A stretch of DNA of 22,937 bases from TWA4 sp964613155 (GCA_964613155.1 CAZTHP010000041.1:1-22937); one strand, 5' to 3'. Shown: positions 7,293 through 15,433, counted from the stretch's first letter. Program-made: numbers and translations. The notes: generated by a model from the letters alone, not told the origin.

Positions 7293-10149
7293 TTTTTTAT
7301 ATCAGGCCAAAAATGTTCTTACTTCCCGATTATTTGTTGTGGGAATCATAGCGGCACTTATGTTTGGCACGCTGGTTCTGCGTTTATTTTCCCTGCAGAT
7401 CGTAGAAGGTGAAAACTATCAGCAGGAATATATGCAGACGAGTACCAGAACAGTAGAGGAAAGCTATACACGAGGAACAATCTTTGATCGAAATGGTAAA
7501 AAGCTGGCTTATAACAAATTAGCATATGTAGTAGGCGTCGTAGATGATGGTTCCTATACTGCCTATGAAAGAAATTTGATGATCCTGCGTTTGATCGAGA
7601 TTTTGGATAAGCATGAAGAAGAATATGCATCTGCACTGTCGATTGCCTATGAAAATGGAGAATATGTCTTTACTACAACAACTGACCGGGCATTAAGCCG
7701 TTTTTTGCAGGATGTTGGTGTGTACAGTACAGATAGTGAAGCGAAAGCAGAGCAGAAGATGCCTCTCGAATGGTATACTCCGCAGTATGTTGTAGAGAAA
7801 TTAACAGAGCGATACGGTGTGGGAATCACGATTGTCAACGGCAGAAAAGAAACGACTTATGAAGTAAAAGGAGAACGTTTACTGAAATTAGTTGATATTC
7901 GGTATGCACTTACATTGAATTCTTACCGAAAATATGTACCGGCCGTTGTTGCATCGGATGTTTCGGAGGAAACCGTTTCGGATATTATGGAGCACGAATA
8001 TGAATTGTTAGGTGTTTCTATTGAGACCGATTCCGTCAGAACCTATGCCGATGCCGAGTATTTTGCACCGATTATTGGCTATACAGGTCAGGTTTCTTCA
8101 GAAAATCTGGACAGTTTGGATGATTCCTATTCAGCAGGAGATGTGATCGGAAAAACGGGAATTGAGGCAAGCTATGAAGATGTTTTAAAAGGAACGAAGG
8201 GAAGTAAGACCTTAGTAGTAGATAACCAGGGGCTTGTACGCAGCGTAGAAGATGAAGTGGAAGCAGAAGCTGGTGATGATGTCTATCTGACAATTGACCG
8301 AAATCTGCAGGTTGCTGCTTATACCCTGCTGGAACAGCATTTAGCGGGTGTTCTGGTATCGAAAATCGTCAATTATGATTGGGAAATTTCTTCCAATACG
8401 GTATCTTCGGATATTATGATCCCGGTGAAAGATGTTTATTTTCAGCTGATCAATAATAATGTTTTGTCAATGGATTCCTTTTCAGCAGAAGATGCTTCTG
8501 AGACGGAGCAGCGTTTATATCAGAAGTATGTATCTAAGCGGGATCAGATGCTAGATGCAGTTTGTTCCATTTTATTAGATGAAAATAGTAAAGTGAACAG
8601 CGAATATAACGAAGATCTGGAAGATAGTTTGAATTATGTGTTCAGTTTGCTCAAAAAGGAAGAAATTTTAAAAACGGATAGTATGGATACTTCATCCTCT
8701 CTTTATAAGCAATGGACCAAAGACGAGATTAGTTTGCGCAGTTTTTTGATCTCTGCTTTAACAGAAGGATGGATTGATGTCACAAAATTGAATTTAGACA
8801 ATCGTTATACCGATATGGAGCAGACAATGGATGGTCTGGTTCGTACAGTCAAGGAGATTCTTTCGGAAGATGCAGAGTATGGAAAGAAAATCTATCGGTA
8901 TTTGATTGATTCGGAAACGATTACAGGAGCTGAACTGTGTGTTGCATTATTTGATCAGGAAGTTCTGGCATATGATGCAGACGATTATCAGCGACTGCTG
9001 ACTGGAGGAAATTCCACAGCATATTATTTTATTCGTGAAAAAATCTCCAATATTGAATTGACACCGGCACAGTTGGCTCTGGATCCCTGTTCTGGTTCTG
9101 TTGTGGTAACGGATGTGAAAACAGGTGATGTTTTAGCACTTGTGACGTACCCTAGTTATGATAACAATCGTGCAACGTCGGACAGCAGTTATTATGCACA
9201 GCTGAATGCCGATCAGTCGAAGCCGCTTTACAATCGTGCGACACAGACTCGAACGGCACCAGGCTCGATTTTTAAGCCGCTGACTGCTTTGGCCGGTATG
9301 AAAGAAGGGGTTTTAGGACCTTATGAACTGATCAAAACGGCTTCCAATGGTACGTTTACAGAAGCGGGTTATCATCTGGCTTGTTCGATCGCACCGAATA
9401 ATCATGGTACGATTGGNNNNNNNNNNGGTGTAGCAACGGCACTTGAAAAATCTTGTAACTACTTTTTCTCCGAAGTCGCTTATCGCCTTTCTCTGGATTC
9501 ACAGGGAAATTACCGGGAAGCAAAAGGTGTTGCGGCTTTCCAGAAATATGCAGAAATGTTTGGGCTGGGAGAAAATTCAGGGATTGAAATTTCCGAAATT
9601 TCCCCTCAGGTCACAAAGTCGGATGCGGTTCCTTCCGGTATCGGACAGGGTACACATAACTATACCAATACCCAGATTAATCGCTATCTGACGGCATTGG
9701 CGAATAAAGGACAAGTACTGGATCTGAATCTGGTACAAAAAACGACGGATCCACAGGGGAATGTTTTAGAGGAATCGCAGACCGAAGTGATTCGGAAGCT
9801 GGATTTTACAGAGGAAGAATGGAGTGTTGTCCATGAAGGTATGCACAATGCGATTTATGCTAACGCAAAGTATAAAGGCTGGTTTGGAAAGCTTGATGTA
9901 GAAGTGGCTGGAAAAACAGGTACCGCGCAGGAAGATAAAACTAGAGGAAATCATGCAAACTTTATTTGCTTTGCGCCATATGACAGTCCAGAGGTTGCCG
10001 TGAGTGTATCGATGCCATATGGTTATACCGCAGCAAATTCTGTATCAGTAGCAAGTGATGTACTGGCATATTATTATGGAAAGCTGAAGTTAAAAGATAT
10101 TTTGAAGGACAGTGCTGTTATGCAGACAGGCACAGATCCGGCAGATTGA
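7270..10149 (+). CDS. mrdA: Class B penicillin-binding protein 2 (peptidoglycan transpeptidase), long form
   Basis: Elongation-specific D,D-transpeptidase that would work with RodA. It has one N-terminal transmembrane segment (about residues 20-42), a PBP dimerisation domain starting near TRGTIFDRNGKKLAYN, and a transpeptidase domain with Ser666-I-F-Lys669, Ser728-Cys-Asn730 and Lys882-Thr-Gly884, so all three catalytic motifs are present (numbering counts the N run). At 959 codons it is about 300 longer than E. coli PBP2. Most of the excess lies at about residues 360-600, between the conserved VYLTIDRNLQ and DPCSGSVVVTDVKTG. The start is probably TTG 7270, after AAAGGAGAGG, inside the end of mreD; no better in-frame start precedes the membrane segment. 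A 10-N gap lies at 9417-9426. Confidence 0.93.
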   Translation: MLKNLWSNFLYQAKNVLTSRLFVVGIIAALMFGTLVLRLFSLQIVEGENYQQEYMQTSTRTVEESYTRGTIFDRNGKKLAYNKLAYVVGVVDDGSYTAYERNLMILRLIEILDKHEEEYASALSIAYENGEYVFTTTTDRALSRFLQDVGVYSTDSEAKAEQKMPLEWYTPQYVVEKLTERYGVGITIVNGRKETTYEVKGERLLKLVDIRYALTLNSYRKYVPAVVASDVSEETVSDIMEHEYELLGVSIETDSVRTYADAEYFAPIIGYTGQVSSENLDSLDDSYSAGDVIGKTGIEASYEDVLKGTKGSKTLVVDNQGLVRSVEDEVEAEAGDDVYLTIDRNLQVAAYTLLEQHLAGVLVSKIVNYDWEISSNTVSSDIMIPVKDVYFQLINNNVLSMDSFSAEDASETEQRLYQKYVSKRDQMLDAVCSILLDENSKVNSEYNEDLEDSLNYVFSLLKKEEILKTDSMDTSSSLYKQWTKDEISLRSFLISALTEGWIDVTKLNLDNRYTDMEQTMDGLVRTVKEILSEDAEYGKKIYRYLIDSETITGAELCVALFDQEVLAYDADDYQRLLTGGNSTAYYFIREKISNIELTPAQLALDPCSGSVVVTDVKTGDVLALVTYPSYDNNRATSDSSYYAQLNADQSKPLYNRATQTRTAPGSIFKPLTALAGMKEGVLGPYELIKTASNGTFTEAGYHLACSIAPNNHGTIXXXXGVATALEKSCNYFFSEVAYRLSLDSQGNYREAKGVAAFQKYAEMFGLGENSGIEISEISPQVTKSDAVPSGIGQGTHNYTNTQINRYLTALANKGQVLDLNLVQKTTDPQGNVLEESQTEVIRKLDFTEEEWSVVHEGMHNAIYANAKYKGWFGKLDVEVAGKTGTAQEDKTRGNHANFICFAPYDSPEVAVSVSMPYGYTAANSVSVASDVLAYYYGKLKLKDILKDSAVMQTGTDPAD
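9417..9426. other. Assembly gap (10 N) inside the PBP2 gene
   Basis: Ten undetermined bases between HGTI and VATALEKSCNYFF. The flanks end and begin with GG. Merging them (ATT GGT GTA) gives HGTIGVATALEKSCNYFF, a natural family sequence, so little or nothing may be missing. Confidence 0.98.
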
Positions 10150-10169
10150 TCCGATATACGGGAGGCATT

Positions 10170-10889
10170 ATGAGGCAGGCAGTCATTGTAAAAGGAAATA
10201 TTCACAAAGGAACGAAAGGGATTACCGTTCTTCTGGATGCGGAGATGCCGTTTTCAGAACTGTTAAATTGCATTGCAGAAAAGTTTCGGGAACTTTCCGA
10301 TTTTTTAAAACAAAGTCATCTGGCTGTTTCTTTGGAGGGAAGAACGCTGACAACTGCACAGCAGCAGGCGATTTTAGATACGATTACAGAAAATTCGCAG
10401 ATTGGTATCTTGTATCTGCTCGAAGAAGATGAACAAAAGGAACAGCTTTATTCGCAGAAGCTGGAAGCCGCTTTGCAGGAGCAGCAAAAGCCGGAGCCGG
10501 CAGAAAATATGTTTTATAAAGGAACCCTGCGTTCCGGTCAGATTGTGGAATCGGAATCCAGCATTGTGATCATTGGCGACGTGAATCCGGGCGGAAAAGT
10601 AGTTTCGGGAGGCAATATCATTGTTCTGGGTGCATTAAAAGGTGTTGCCTACGCTGGAATCTCTGGGAATCGACAGGCTTTTGTCGTAGCAATGGAGATG
10701 AAGCCAATGCAGATACGGATTGATAATATTGTAGCTAAATGCAGCGATGCGCTCGTTACCCAAAAGCGTGTCAAACGAAAGAAGCGTACGAATACAGAAG
10801 AAACACCTAAGATTGCACTTTTGCGAGATGAAAGCATTTATATTGAAAATTTAGATAAAGATACGCTATCTTCTTTAGATTTTTCTTAA
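10170..10889 (+). CDS. minC: Septum site-determining protein MinC
   Basis: MinC inhibits FtsZ assembly away from midcell when recruited to the membrane by MinD. The 239-residue protein has the N-terminal FtsZ-inhibiting domain (about residues 1-100). A linker follows, then the C-terminal beta-helix domain that dimerises and binds MinD, recognisable from YKGTLRSGQIVESESSIVI, GDVNPGGKVVSGGNI and VLGALKGVAYAG. The basic RVKRKKR stretch near the C-terminus is followed by an acidic end. ATG 10170 follows GGGAGG by four bases; it lies 20 bases after the PBP gene, so the two are probably cotranscribed. Confidence 0.94.
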   Translation: MRQAVIVKGNIHKGTKGITVLLDAEMPFSELLNCIAEKFRELSDFLKQSHLAVSLEGRTLTTAQQQAILDTITENSQIGILYLLEEDEQKEQLYSQKLEAALQEQQKPEPAENMFYKGTLRSGQIVESESSIVIIGDVNPGGKVVSGGNIIVLGALKGVAYAGISGNRQAFVVAMEMKPMQIRIDNIVAKCSDALVTQKRVKRKKRTNTEETPKIALLRDESIYIENLDKDTLSSLDFS

Positions 10890-11005
10890 AAATGAGTCAT
10901 TTGCATAAAAAATACTGGAAATTCATAGATACATCGGTTACAATAAAACTAATTATCATATAAGAACAGTAAAGGTCCTTTTGTTTCAATGCAGCAATAA
11001 AAAGA

Positions 11006-11032
11006 TTGTGAAAATAAAAGAGATGGTATAAT
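11006..11032 (+). promoter_or_regulatory. Extended -10 promoter for minDE-rodA-mgsA
   Basis: TTGTGA at 11006-11011 and a perfect TATAAT at 11027-11032 are separated by 15 bases. TGG directly before the -10 (11024-11026) forms an extended -10 that can compensate for the short spacer. Transcription would start near 11039, about 25 bases before the minD start codon. Confidence 0.7.
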
Positions 11033-11063
11033 CTGGAAACAATGGGGTATGGAGGACGAAGAT

Positions 11064-11858
11064 ATGGGTGAAGTCATTGTAGTAACTTCTGGTAAAGGTG
11101 GTGTTGGTAAGACCACAACAACGGCGAATGTGGGAATGGGACTTGCCATGCTGAATAAAAAAGTAGTATTGGTGGATACGGATATTGGTTTAAGAAACTT
11201 AGACCTTGTACTGGGATTGGAAAACCGTATTGTTTATACGTTAGTCGATGTTGTAGAAGGCACCTGTCGATTAAAGCAGGCATTGATCAAGGACAAGCGC
11301 TATGACAATCTGTATCTGCTCCCTTGTGCACAGACGCGGGAAAAAACAGCAGTAAACCAGGAGCAGATGCGTGTTCTGACCGAAGAATTAAAACAGGAAT
11401 TTGATTATGTAATCTTAGATTCTCCGGCAGGAATTGAACAGGGCTTTAAAAATGCGATTGCAGGCGTAACTCGTTCACTGGTTGTAACAACGCCGGAAGT
11501 ATCTGCGATTCGTGATGCAGATCGGATCATTGGTTTGCTGGAAGCAAATGGTATTTCTGAAAATTCTCTGATCGTTAACCGGATTCGGATGGATCTTGTA
11601 AAAAAAGGCGAAATGATGTCAATTGATGATGTTGTAGATGTGTTGGCGATCAAGTTGATCGGTGCAGTTCCGGACGATGAAAATATTGTAATTGCAACCA
11701 ATCAAGGGGAACCTTTAGTTGGAAAAGAAGATACAATGGCAGGAAAAGCCTATATGAATATTGCGAAACGAATTTTAGGGGAAGATATTCCTTTGATGAA
11801 TTTAGATGAAGGAAATAGCTTTTGGAAAAAACTTCGTGATCTATTCAGAGGACGTTAG
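11064..11858 (+). CDS. minD: Septum site-determining protein MinD (ATPase)
   Basis: MinD is a membrane-binding ParA-family ATPase that recruits MinC and is stimulated by MinE. The 264-residue protein has the deviant Walker A GKGGVGKT at residues 10-17, VDTDIGLRNLDLVLGLENR for the switch I region, and LDSPAGIEQGF for switch II. Its C-terminus (FWKKLRDLFRGR) is an amphipathic membrane-targeting helix. I start at ATG 11064, eight bases after GGAGG; the in-frame ATG at 11049 overlaps that ribosome binding site. minE follows after 14 bases. Confidence 0.97.
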   Translation: MGEVIVVTSGKGGVGKTTTTANVGMGLAMLNKKVVLVDTDIGLRNLDLVLGLENRIVYTLVDVVEGTCRLKQALIKDKRYDNLYLLPCAQTREKTAVNQEQMRVLTEELKQEFDYVILDSPAGIEQGFKNAIAGVTRSLVVTTPEVSAIRDADRIIGLLEANGISENSLIVNRIRMDLVKKGEMMSIDDVVDVLAIKLIGAVPDDENIVIATNQGEPLVGKEDTMAGKAYMNIAKRILGEDIPLMNLDEGNSFWKKLRDLFRGR

Positions 11859-11872
11859 AAGGGAGAAAAGGC

Positions 11873-12160
11873 ATGAATTTATTGGATTTTTTTCGTAAAA
11901 AGCCGTCATCTGGAACGGTAGCAAAAGATCGTCTGCAGCTTTTGCTGGTATCAGACCGTTCTGCCTGCTCTCCGGAGATGATGCAGGCAATTCGTGATGA
12001 CATTATTGCAGTAATTTCCAAGTATATGGATGTCGATATGGATGATATCAATATTGAACTGACAACAACAGAAGTAGATGGCTCAAGGAAAGCAGTTCCG
12101 ACCTTGTATGCCAATATTCCAATTAAAGATGTGAAAAGGGAAACGGGTAAAACGCCGTAA
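11873..12160 (+). CDS. minE: Cell division topological specificity factor MinE
   Basis: MinE displaces MinC from MinD, stimulates MinD ATPase and drives pole-to-pole patterning. The 95-residue protein has an N-terminal membrane-binding stretch (MNLLDFFRKK) and the MinD-contact helix region (AKDRLQLLLVSDRSA). After these come the dimerisation segment MQAIRDDIIAVISKYM and its beta strands. AAGGGAGAAAAGG precedes ATG 11873. Many Firmicutes use DivIVA/MinJ instead of MinE, so a complete MinCDE set implies an oscillating or gradient-type Min system here. The stop codon overlaps the rodA start (TAATG). Confidence 0.95.
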   Translation: MNLLDFFRKKPSSGTVAKDRLQLLLVSDRSACSPEMMQAIRDDIIAVISKYMDVDMDDINIELTTTEVDGSRKAVPTLYANIPIKDVKRETGKTP

Positions 12161-13320
12161 TGTTTGCATTTCAGAAATATAAATTTCGATATTTTAATTT
12201 TAAACTGTTGTTGTTTGTTATCTTTTTATCTGTAACTGGAATTTTGATCATACGCAGTGCGACCTTAAGCACGGGAGAAACCGGTACGTTTACCAAGCAG
12301 ATTATGGGTGTTTGCATTGGGATGACGGCTATGCTGATCGTATCGCTGATTGATTACCATTGGATCATGAAAATGTATCTGGTCATCTATGCCGGGATTA
12401 CTGGTATTTTGCTGCTGACACGTTTTACCCCGTTGGGGACAGCAGCTGGTACCGGAGCAAAGCGTTGGATCGACATTGGCCCGATTCGTATTCAGCCTTC
12501 TGAATTTGCAAAGGTTGCATTGGTCATCGTGCTGGCACAATTTTTTCACCTATGTCATGATCGAATCAATGCTTTGGGTGTTGTAGCAGCTAGTTTGGTT
12601 GTCGTGGGAATTCCGCTTTTGTTAGTCATGTCACAGCCGGATTTATCGACTTCTCTGGTTATTATTTTTATTTTTCTGGTCATGATTTTTACTGCGGAGA
12701 TTAGCTATCGCTGGATCTTATCCGTTTTAGCAGTTGTCACACCATTTGCAGCGGCATTTATTTTCCTGATCGAGAAAAACTTGATTCCGGAGCAGATTTT
12801 AAAAGGATATCAGCGAAACCGAATTTTGTCCTTTTTGCATCCACAGGATTTTCCGGATCTGGCAATGCAGCAAACCACATCGATCATGGCGATTGGTTCC
12901 GGCGGTTTGTATGGTAAGGGCTTATTTAATGAAAGTCTGGAATCCGTAAAAAACGGGAATTATCTGATGGAAGAAGATACGGACTTTATCTTTGCAGTAG
13001 CAGGTGAGGAACTTGGTTTTGCAGGATGCTGTTTGATTATTGCAATTTTGTTTTTAGTTGTGATAGAATGTCTTATAACAGCAGCTCGTGCACAGGATAT
13101 GGCGGGGCGGCTGGCGGCAACAGGAATTGCAGCACAGATTGCATTTCAAAGCTTTGTGAATATCGGAGTTGCGACCTTTATTTTACCCAATACAGGGCTT
13201 CCGCTTCCGTTCATCAGCGCAGGATTAAGCTCTTTGCTCAGTGTCTTTATCGGAACCGGTATGGTGTTTAATATTCGAATGCAGCGAAAGCGGGATGGAG
13301 CTTTTGAAAGCATCAAGTGA
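12160..13320 (+). CDS. rodA: SEDS-family peptidoglycan glycosyltransferase RodA/FtsW
   Basis: A 386-residue polytopic membrane protein with about ten transmembrane segments. SEDS signatures are GAKRWIDIGPIRIQPSEFAK, SQPDLSTSLVII, EEDTDFIFAVAGEELGFAG and PNTGLPLPFISAGLSSL. SEDS proteins polymerise lipid II into glycan strands together with a class B PBP. The LPFISAG and ATFILPNTG wording and the nearby mreCD and PBP2 genes favour RodA over FtsW or SpoVE. The ATG overlaps the minE stop codon by one base, so translation is probably coupled. Confidence 0.9.
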   Translation: MFAFQKYKFRYFNFKLLLFVIFLSVTGILIIRSATLSTGETGTFTKQIMGVCIGMTAMLIVSLIDYHWIMKMYLVIYAGITGILLLTRFTPLGTAAGTGAKRWIDIGPIRIQPSEFAKVALVIVLAQFFHLCHDRINALGVVAASLVVVGIPLLLVMSQPDLSTSLVIIFIFLVMIFTAEISYRWILSVLAVVTPFAAAFIFLIEKNLIPEQILKGYQRNRILSFLHPQDFPDLAMQQTTSIMAIGSGGLYGKGLFNESLESVKNGNYLMEEDTDFIFAVAGEELGFAGCCLIIAILFLVVIECLITAARAQDMAGRLAATGIAAQIAFQSFVNIGVATFILPNTGLPLPFISAGLSSLLSVFIGTGMVFNIRMQRKRDGAFESIK

Positions 13321-13409
13321 GATTTTAAGAAAATAGCAGGTGAGCTTTTTGGTAGGAAGCAAACTTGTCGATGGCAGAATAGAGAAACGATTAGGAGGTT
13401 GAAATTAAG

Positions 13410-13805
13410 ATGAATATCGGACTTATCGCACATGATTCGAAAAAGAAATTAATGCAGAATTTTTGCGTGGCATATAGAGGAATTATGGGAAAGCATGAGC
13501 TGTATGCGACCGGTACAACAGGAAGATTGATTGAAGAAGTAACCAATTTAAATGTTCATAAATTTTTAGCCGGTCATTTAGGCGGACAGCAGCAGCTTTC
13601 TGCTCATATTGAGCAGAATCTGATTGATCTGGTGATTTTTTTAAGAGATCCGCTGACGCAGAAATCACATGAGCCGGATGTGAACAATGTCGTAAAAATC
13701 TGTGATATGCATAATATCCCTTTGGCGACGAATGTAGCAACGGCAGAGCTGTTGATCAAAGCTTTGGATAATGGCGATTTAGATTGGAGAGAGGCATATA
13801 AATAA
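13410..13805 (+). CDS. mgsA: Methylglyoxal synthase homologue with Gln replacing the catalytic Asp
   Basis: Methylglyoxal synthase converts dihydroxyacetone phosphate to methylglyoxal and phosphate, a bypass of lower glycolysis. The 131-residue protein keeps IAHD (His8, Asp9), the phosphate loop YATGTTG, Asp80 in FLRDP, His87, Asp90 and NIPLATNVATAE. The GGDQQ motif, whose Asp is E. coli Asp71 and the proposed catalytic base, reads GGQQQ here (Gln60, codon CAG at 13587). Clostridial homologues often have Glu there. Activity is therefore doubtful or altered. GGAGG precedes ATG 13410. It follows rodA by 89 bases, likely within the same transcription unit. Confidence 0.9.
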   Translation: MNIGLIAHDSKKKLMQNFCVAYRGIMGKHELYATGTTGRLIEEVTNLNVHKFLAGHLGGQQQLSAHIEQNLIDLVIFLRDPLTQKSHEPDVNNVVKICDMHNIPLATNVATAELLIKALDNGDLDWREAYK

Positions 13806-13842
13806 GCCTTCTTCGATCGATCGGTATCTACAGGGATTGAAA

Positions 13843-13863
13843 GATTGATTCGATGAATCAATC
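13843..13863 (+). repeat. Perfect 9-bp hairpin between mgsA and the DD-peptidase-like gene
   Basis: GATTGATTC at 13843-13851 and its exact reverse complement at 13855-13863 flank a three-base loop. No T-run follows, so it is not a standard intrinsic terminator. It could be a 3'-end stabiliser or a regulator site. Confidence 0.45.
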
Positions 13864-13932
13864 CGATCAAAGAACAGCAGATTTTCTTATGTAAGAGTTG
13901 CTGTAGGATAAGATGGTGGTGCAGGAACTGAG

Positions 13933-14895
13933 ATGAAAAAAAAGCAGATCATTGCAATTATGATGACAAGTATTTTGATGTTGACAGGCTGCGGAGGGCA
14001 GGGAAAAACAGAATTGCTGGCGCACGAACATGGTCTTTCGGAAGATGTGCAGGCGGCTTCCGATCGGATGGCAGAAACTGAGCAATGGATGGGGCAGGAA
14101 CTTTGTGTTCCAGATGCTCAGGCGTTGGCAGAAGACGAGGAAGTAGATGCAGCAGCTGCCCTTTTCTTTTCTTTGGAAAAACCGGAGGCGGTCTATGCCA
14201 AGAATGTTTACCAGAAACTGAATCCTGCCAGCATTACAACCTTATTTACTGCTTATGTAGTGCTTCAGGAGCGATCTCTTTCGGATACGGTTACGGTGAC
14301 AGCTGATGCAGTATCCAATCTTTACCGGGTTTCTGCGGTTGGATTAAAGCCGGGAGATCAGTTGACGGTAGAACAGCTGTTGTATGGGATGCTGTTGTGT
14401 TCCGGTGTGGATGCAGCGAATGTGCTTGCAATTGATACAGCCGGCAGTATGGACGCTTTTGTTCGAATGATGAATACCGCTGCGAAAGAATGCGGCTGTG
14501 TGGATACGCAGTTTCAAAATCCGAACGGCTTAACCCAGACAGGTCATTATACAAGTGCCTATGATATTTATCGGATTATGCAGTGTCTGTCAGAAGATGC
14601 GCGTTTTATGAAGATTTTTTCCACCAAAACGTATCAGGCAGTTTACAAGGATGCGGATGGCAATGAAAAGGAAGAAACATATGCATCGACGGTTCAAACG
14701 ATCGAAGATGGCATTTCGCAGATTGGTTCTTGTGAGATTGTAGGCGGTAAGACAGGAACGACACAATCGGCAGGTCACTGTCTTGCCTTAATCTGTCAGA
14801 ACAAGGAAGGCGAGTTGTATGTGGCAGTTGTGATGAAAGCCAGCAGTAAAGAGCGATTATATGAACAAATTGAGCATATTGTAAAGAAAATTTAA
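13933..14895 (+). CDS. DD-peptidase-like lipoprotein lacking two catalytic motifs
   Basis: A 320-residue exported protein of the S11 D-alanyl-D-alanine carboxypeptidase (DacA-like) fold. The N-terminus is a lipoprotein signal (basic MKKKQ, hydrophobic core, lipobox LTGC). In active family members the motifs are SxxK, SxN and KTG. Here the first is Ser100-Ile-Thr-Thr103 in NPASITTLFTAYVV, so the general-base lysine is Thr. The second is Ser157-Gly-Val159 in LLCSGVDAANVLA, where SGN is expected. Only Lys273-Thr-Gly275 (GGKTGTTQSAGH) is intact. The fold and length look complete and the frame is open, so this looks like a pseudoenzyme or a changed activity rather than a decayed gene. A possible role is muropeptide sensing or binding. 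LspA, needed for its maturation, is encoded at 19582. Confidence 0.85.
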   Translation: MKKKQIIAIMMTSILMLTGCGGQGKTELLAHEHGLSEDVQAASDRMAETEQWMGQELCVPDAQALAEDEEVDAAAALFFSLEKPEAVYAKNVYQKLNPASITTLFTAYVVLQERSLSDTVTVTADAVSNLYRVSAVGLKPGDQLTVEQLLYGMLLCSGVDAANVLAIDTAGSMDAFVRMMNTAAKECGCVDTQFQNPNGLTQTGHYTSAYDIYRIMQCLSEDARFMKIFSTKTYQAVYKDADGNEKEETYASTVQTIEDGISQIGSCEIVGGKTGTTQSAGHCLALICQNKEGELYVAVVMKASSKERLYEQIEHIVKKI

Positions 14896-14903
14896 AATTA
14901 ATA

Positions 14904-14932
14904 TTGTCATTTTGCTGAAAATATACTATAAT
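14904..14932 (+). promoter_or_regulatory. Near-consensus sigma-A promoter for the small P-loop gene
   Basis: TTGTCA at 14904-14909, a 17-base spacer and a perfect TATAAT at 14927-14932, followed by an approximately 75-base leader before the ATG at 15014. This is one of the strongest promoters in the window. Confidence 0.85.
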
Positions 14933-15013
14933 TAATTCATCTAATCTATATTTGTATGTAACATTTTGAATAATGTTCAGATAAAGATAAAACTACCTAA
15001 AGGAGGGATTGCT

Positions 15014-15433
15014 ATGGTTCAGATTATAGCCGGAACAAAAGGAAAAGGAAAAACAAAAATTCTACTGGATAAGGCTAATTCAGCAATCAAAGGCGCAAAA
15101 GGTTCTGTGGTTTACCTGGATAAAAACACAAAGCACATGTATGAACTGAATAATAAGGTTCGGTTAATTAATGTCATGGATTATTCTGTAAACTCATGTG
15201 AAGCATTTATCGGTTTTATTTGCGGTATTGTAGCACAGGATCATGATCTTGAGGTGATGTTTTTAGACAGTTTCCTGAAGCTTGCTTATTTAGAAGGTCA
15301 GGATATTACAGACGCTATTTTAACTCTGGATGCGATCAGTCAGAAATACGGAGTTGATTTTGTGATCAGTATTTCCATGGACAAAGGTGAGTTCTCAGAC
15401 GCTGTTCTGCCTTTTGTTACGGATGCATTATAA
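15014..15433 (+). CDS. Small P-loop (Walker A) protein of unknown function
   Basis: A 139-residue soluble protein. It starts MVQIIAGTKGKGKTK, where GTKGKGKT (residues 7-14) fits the Walker A pattern GxxxxGKT. A hydrophobic strand ending in Asp (EVMFLDSF, around residues 91-98) could be Walker B. Similar short proteins are widespread in Lachnospiraceae, sometimes labelled PilT-like or ATP-binding, but I know of no assigned function. ATG 15014 follows AGGAGGG by six bases; an upstream in-frame TTG at 14966 has no such site. It stands alone between its own promoter and a strong terminator. A nucleotide-binding role is inferred from the motif only. Confidence 0.85.
   Translation: MVQIIAGTKGKGKTKILLDKANSAIKGAKGSVVYLDKNTKHMYELNNKVRLINVMDYSVNSCEAFIGFICGIVAQDHDLEVMFLDSFLKLAYLEGQDITDAILTLDAISQKYGVDFVISISMDKGEFSDAVLPFVTDAL

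Noticed and set aside
13026..13271. 81-codon plus-strand frame inside rodA
   Set aside because: It lies in another frame of a clearly conserved membrane protein gene, with no start signals.
14085..14554. Overlapping frames inside the DD-peptidase-like gene as separate genes or signs of frameshift
   Set aside because: The main frame is continuous from the lipobox to KTG with family similarity throughout; the missing catalytic residues are substitutions, not frame errors.
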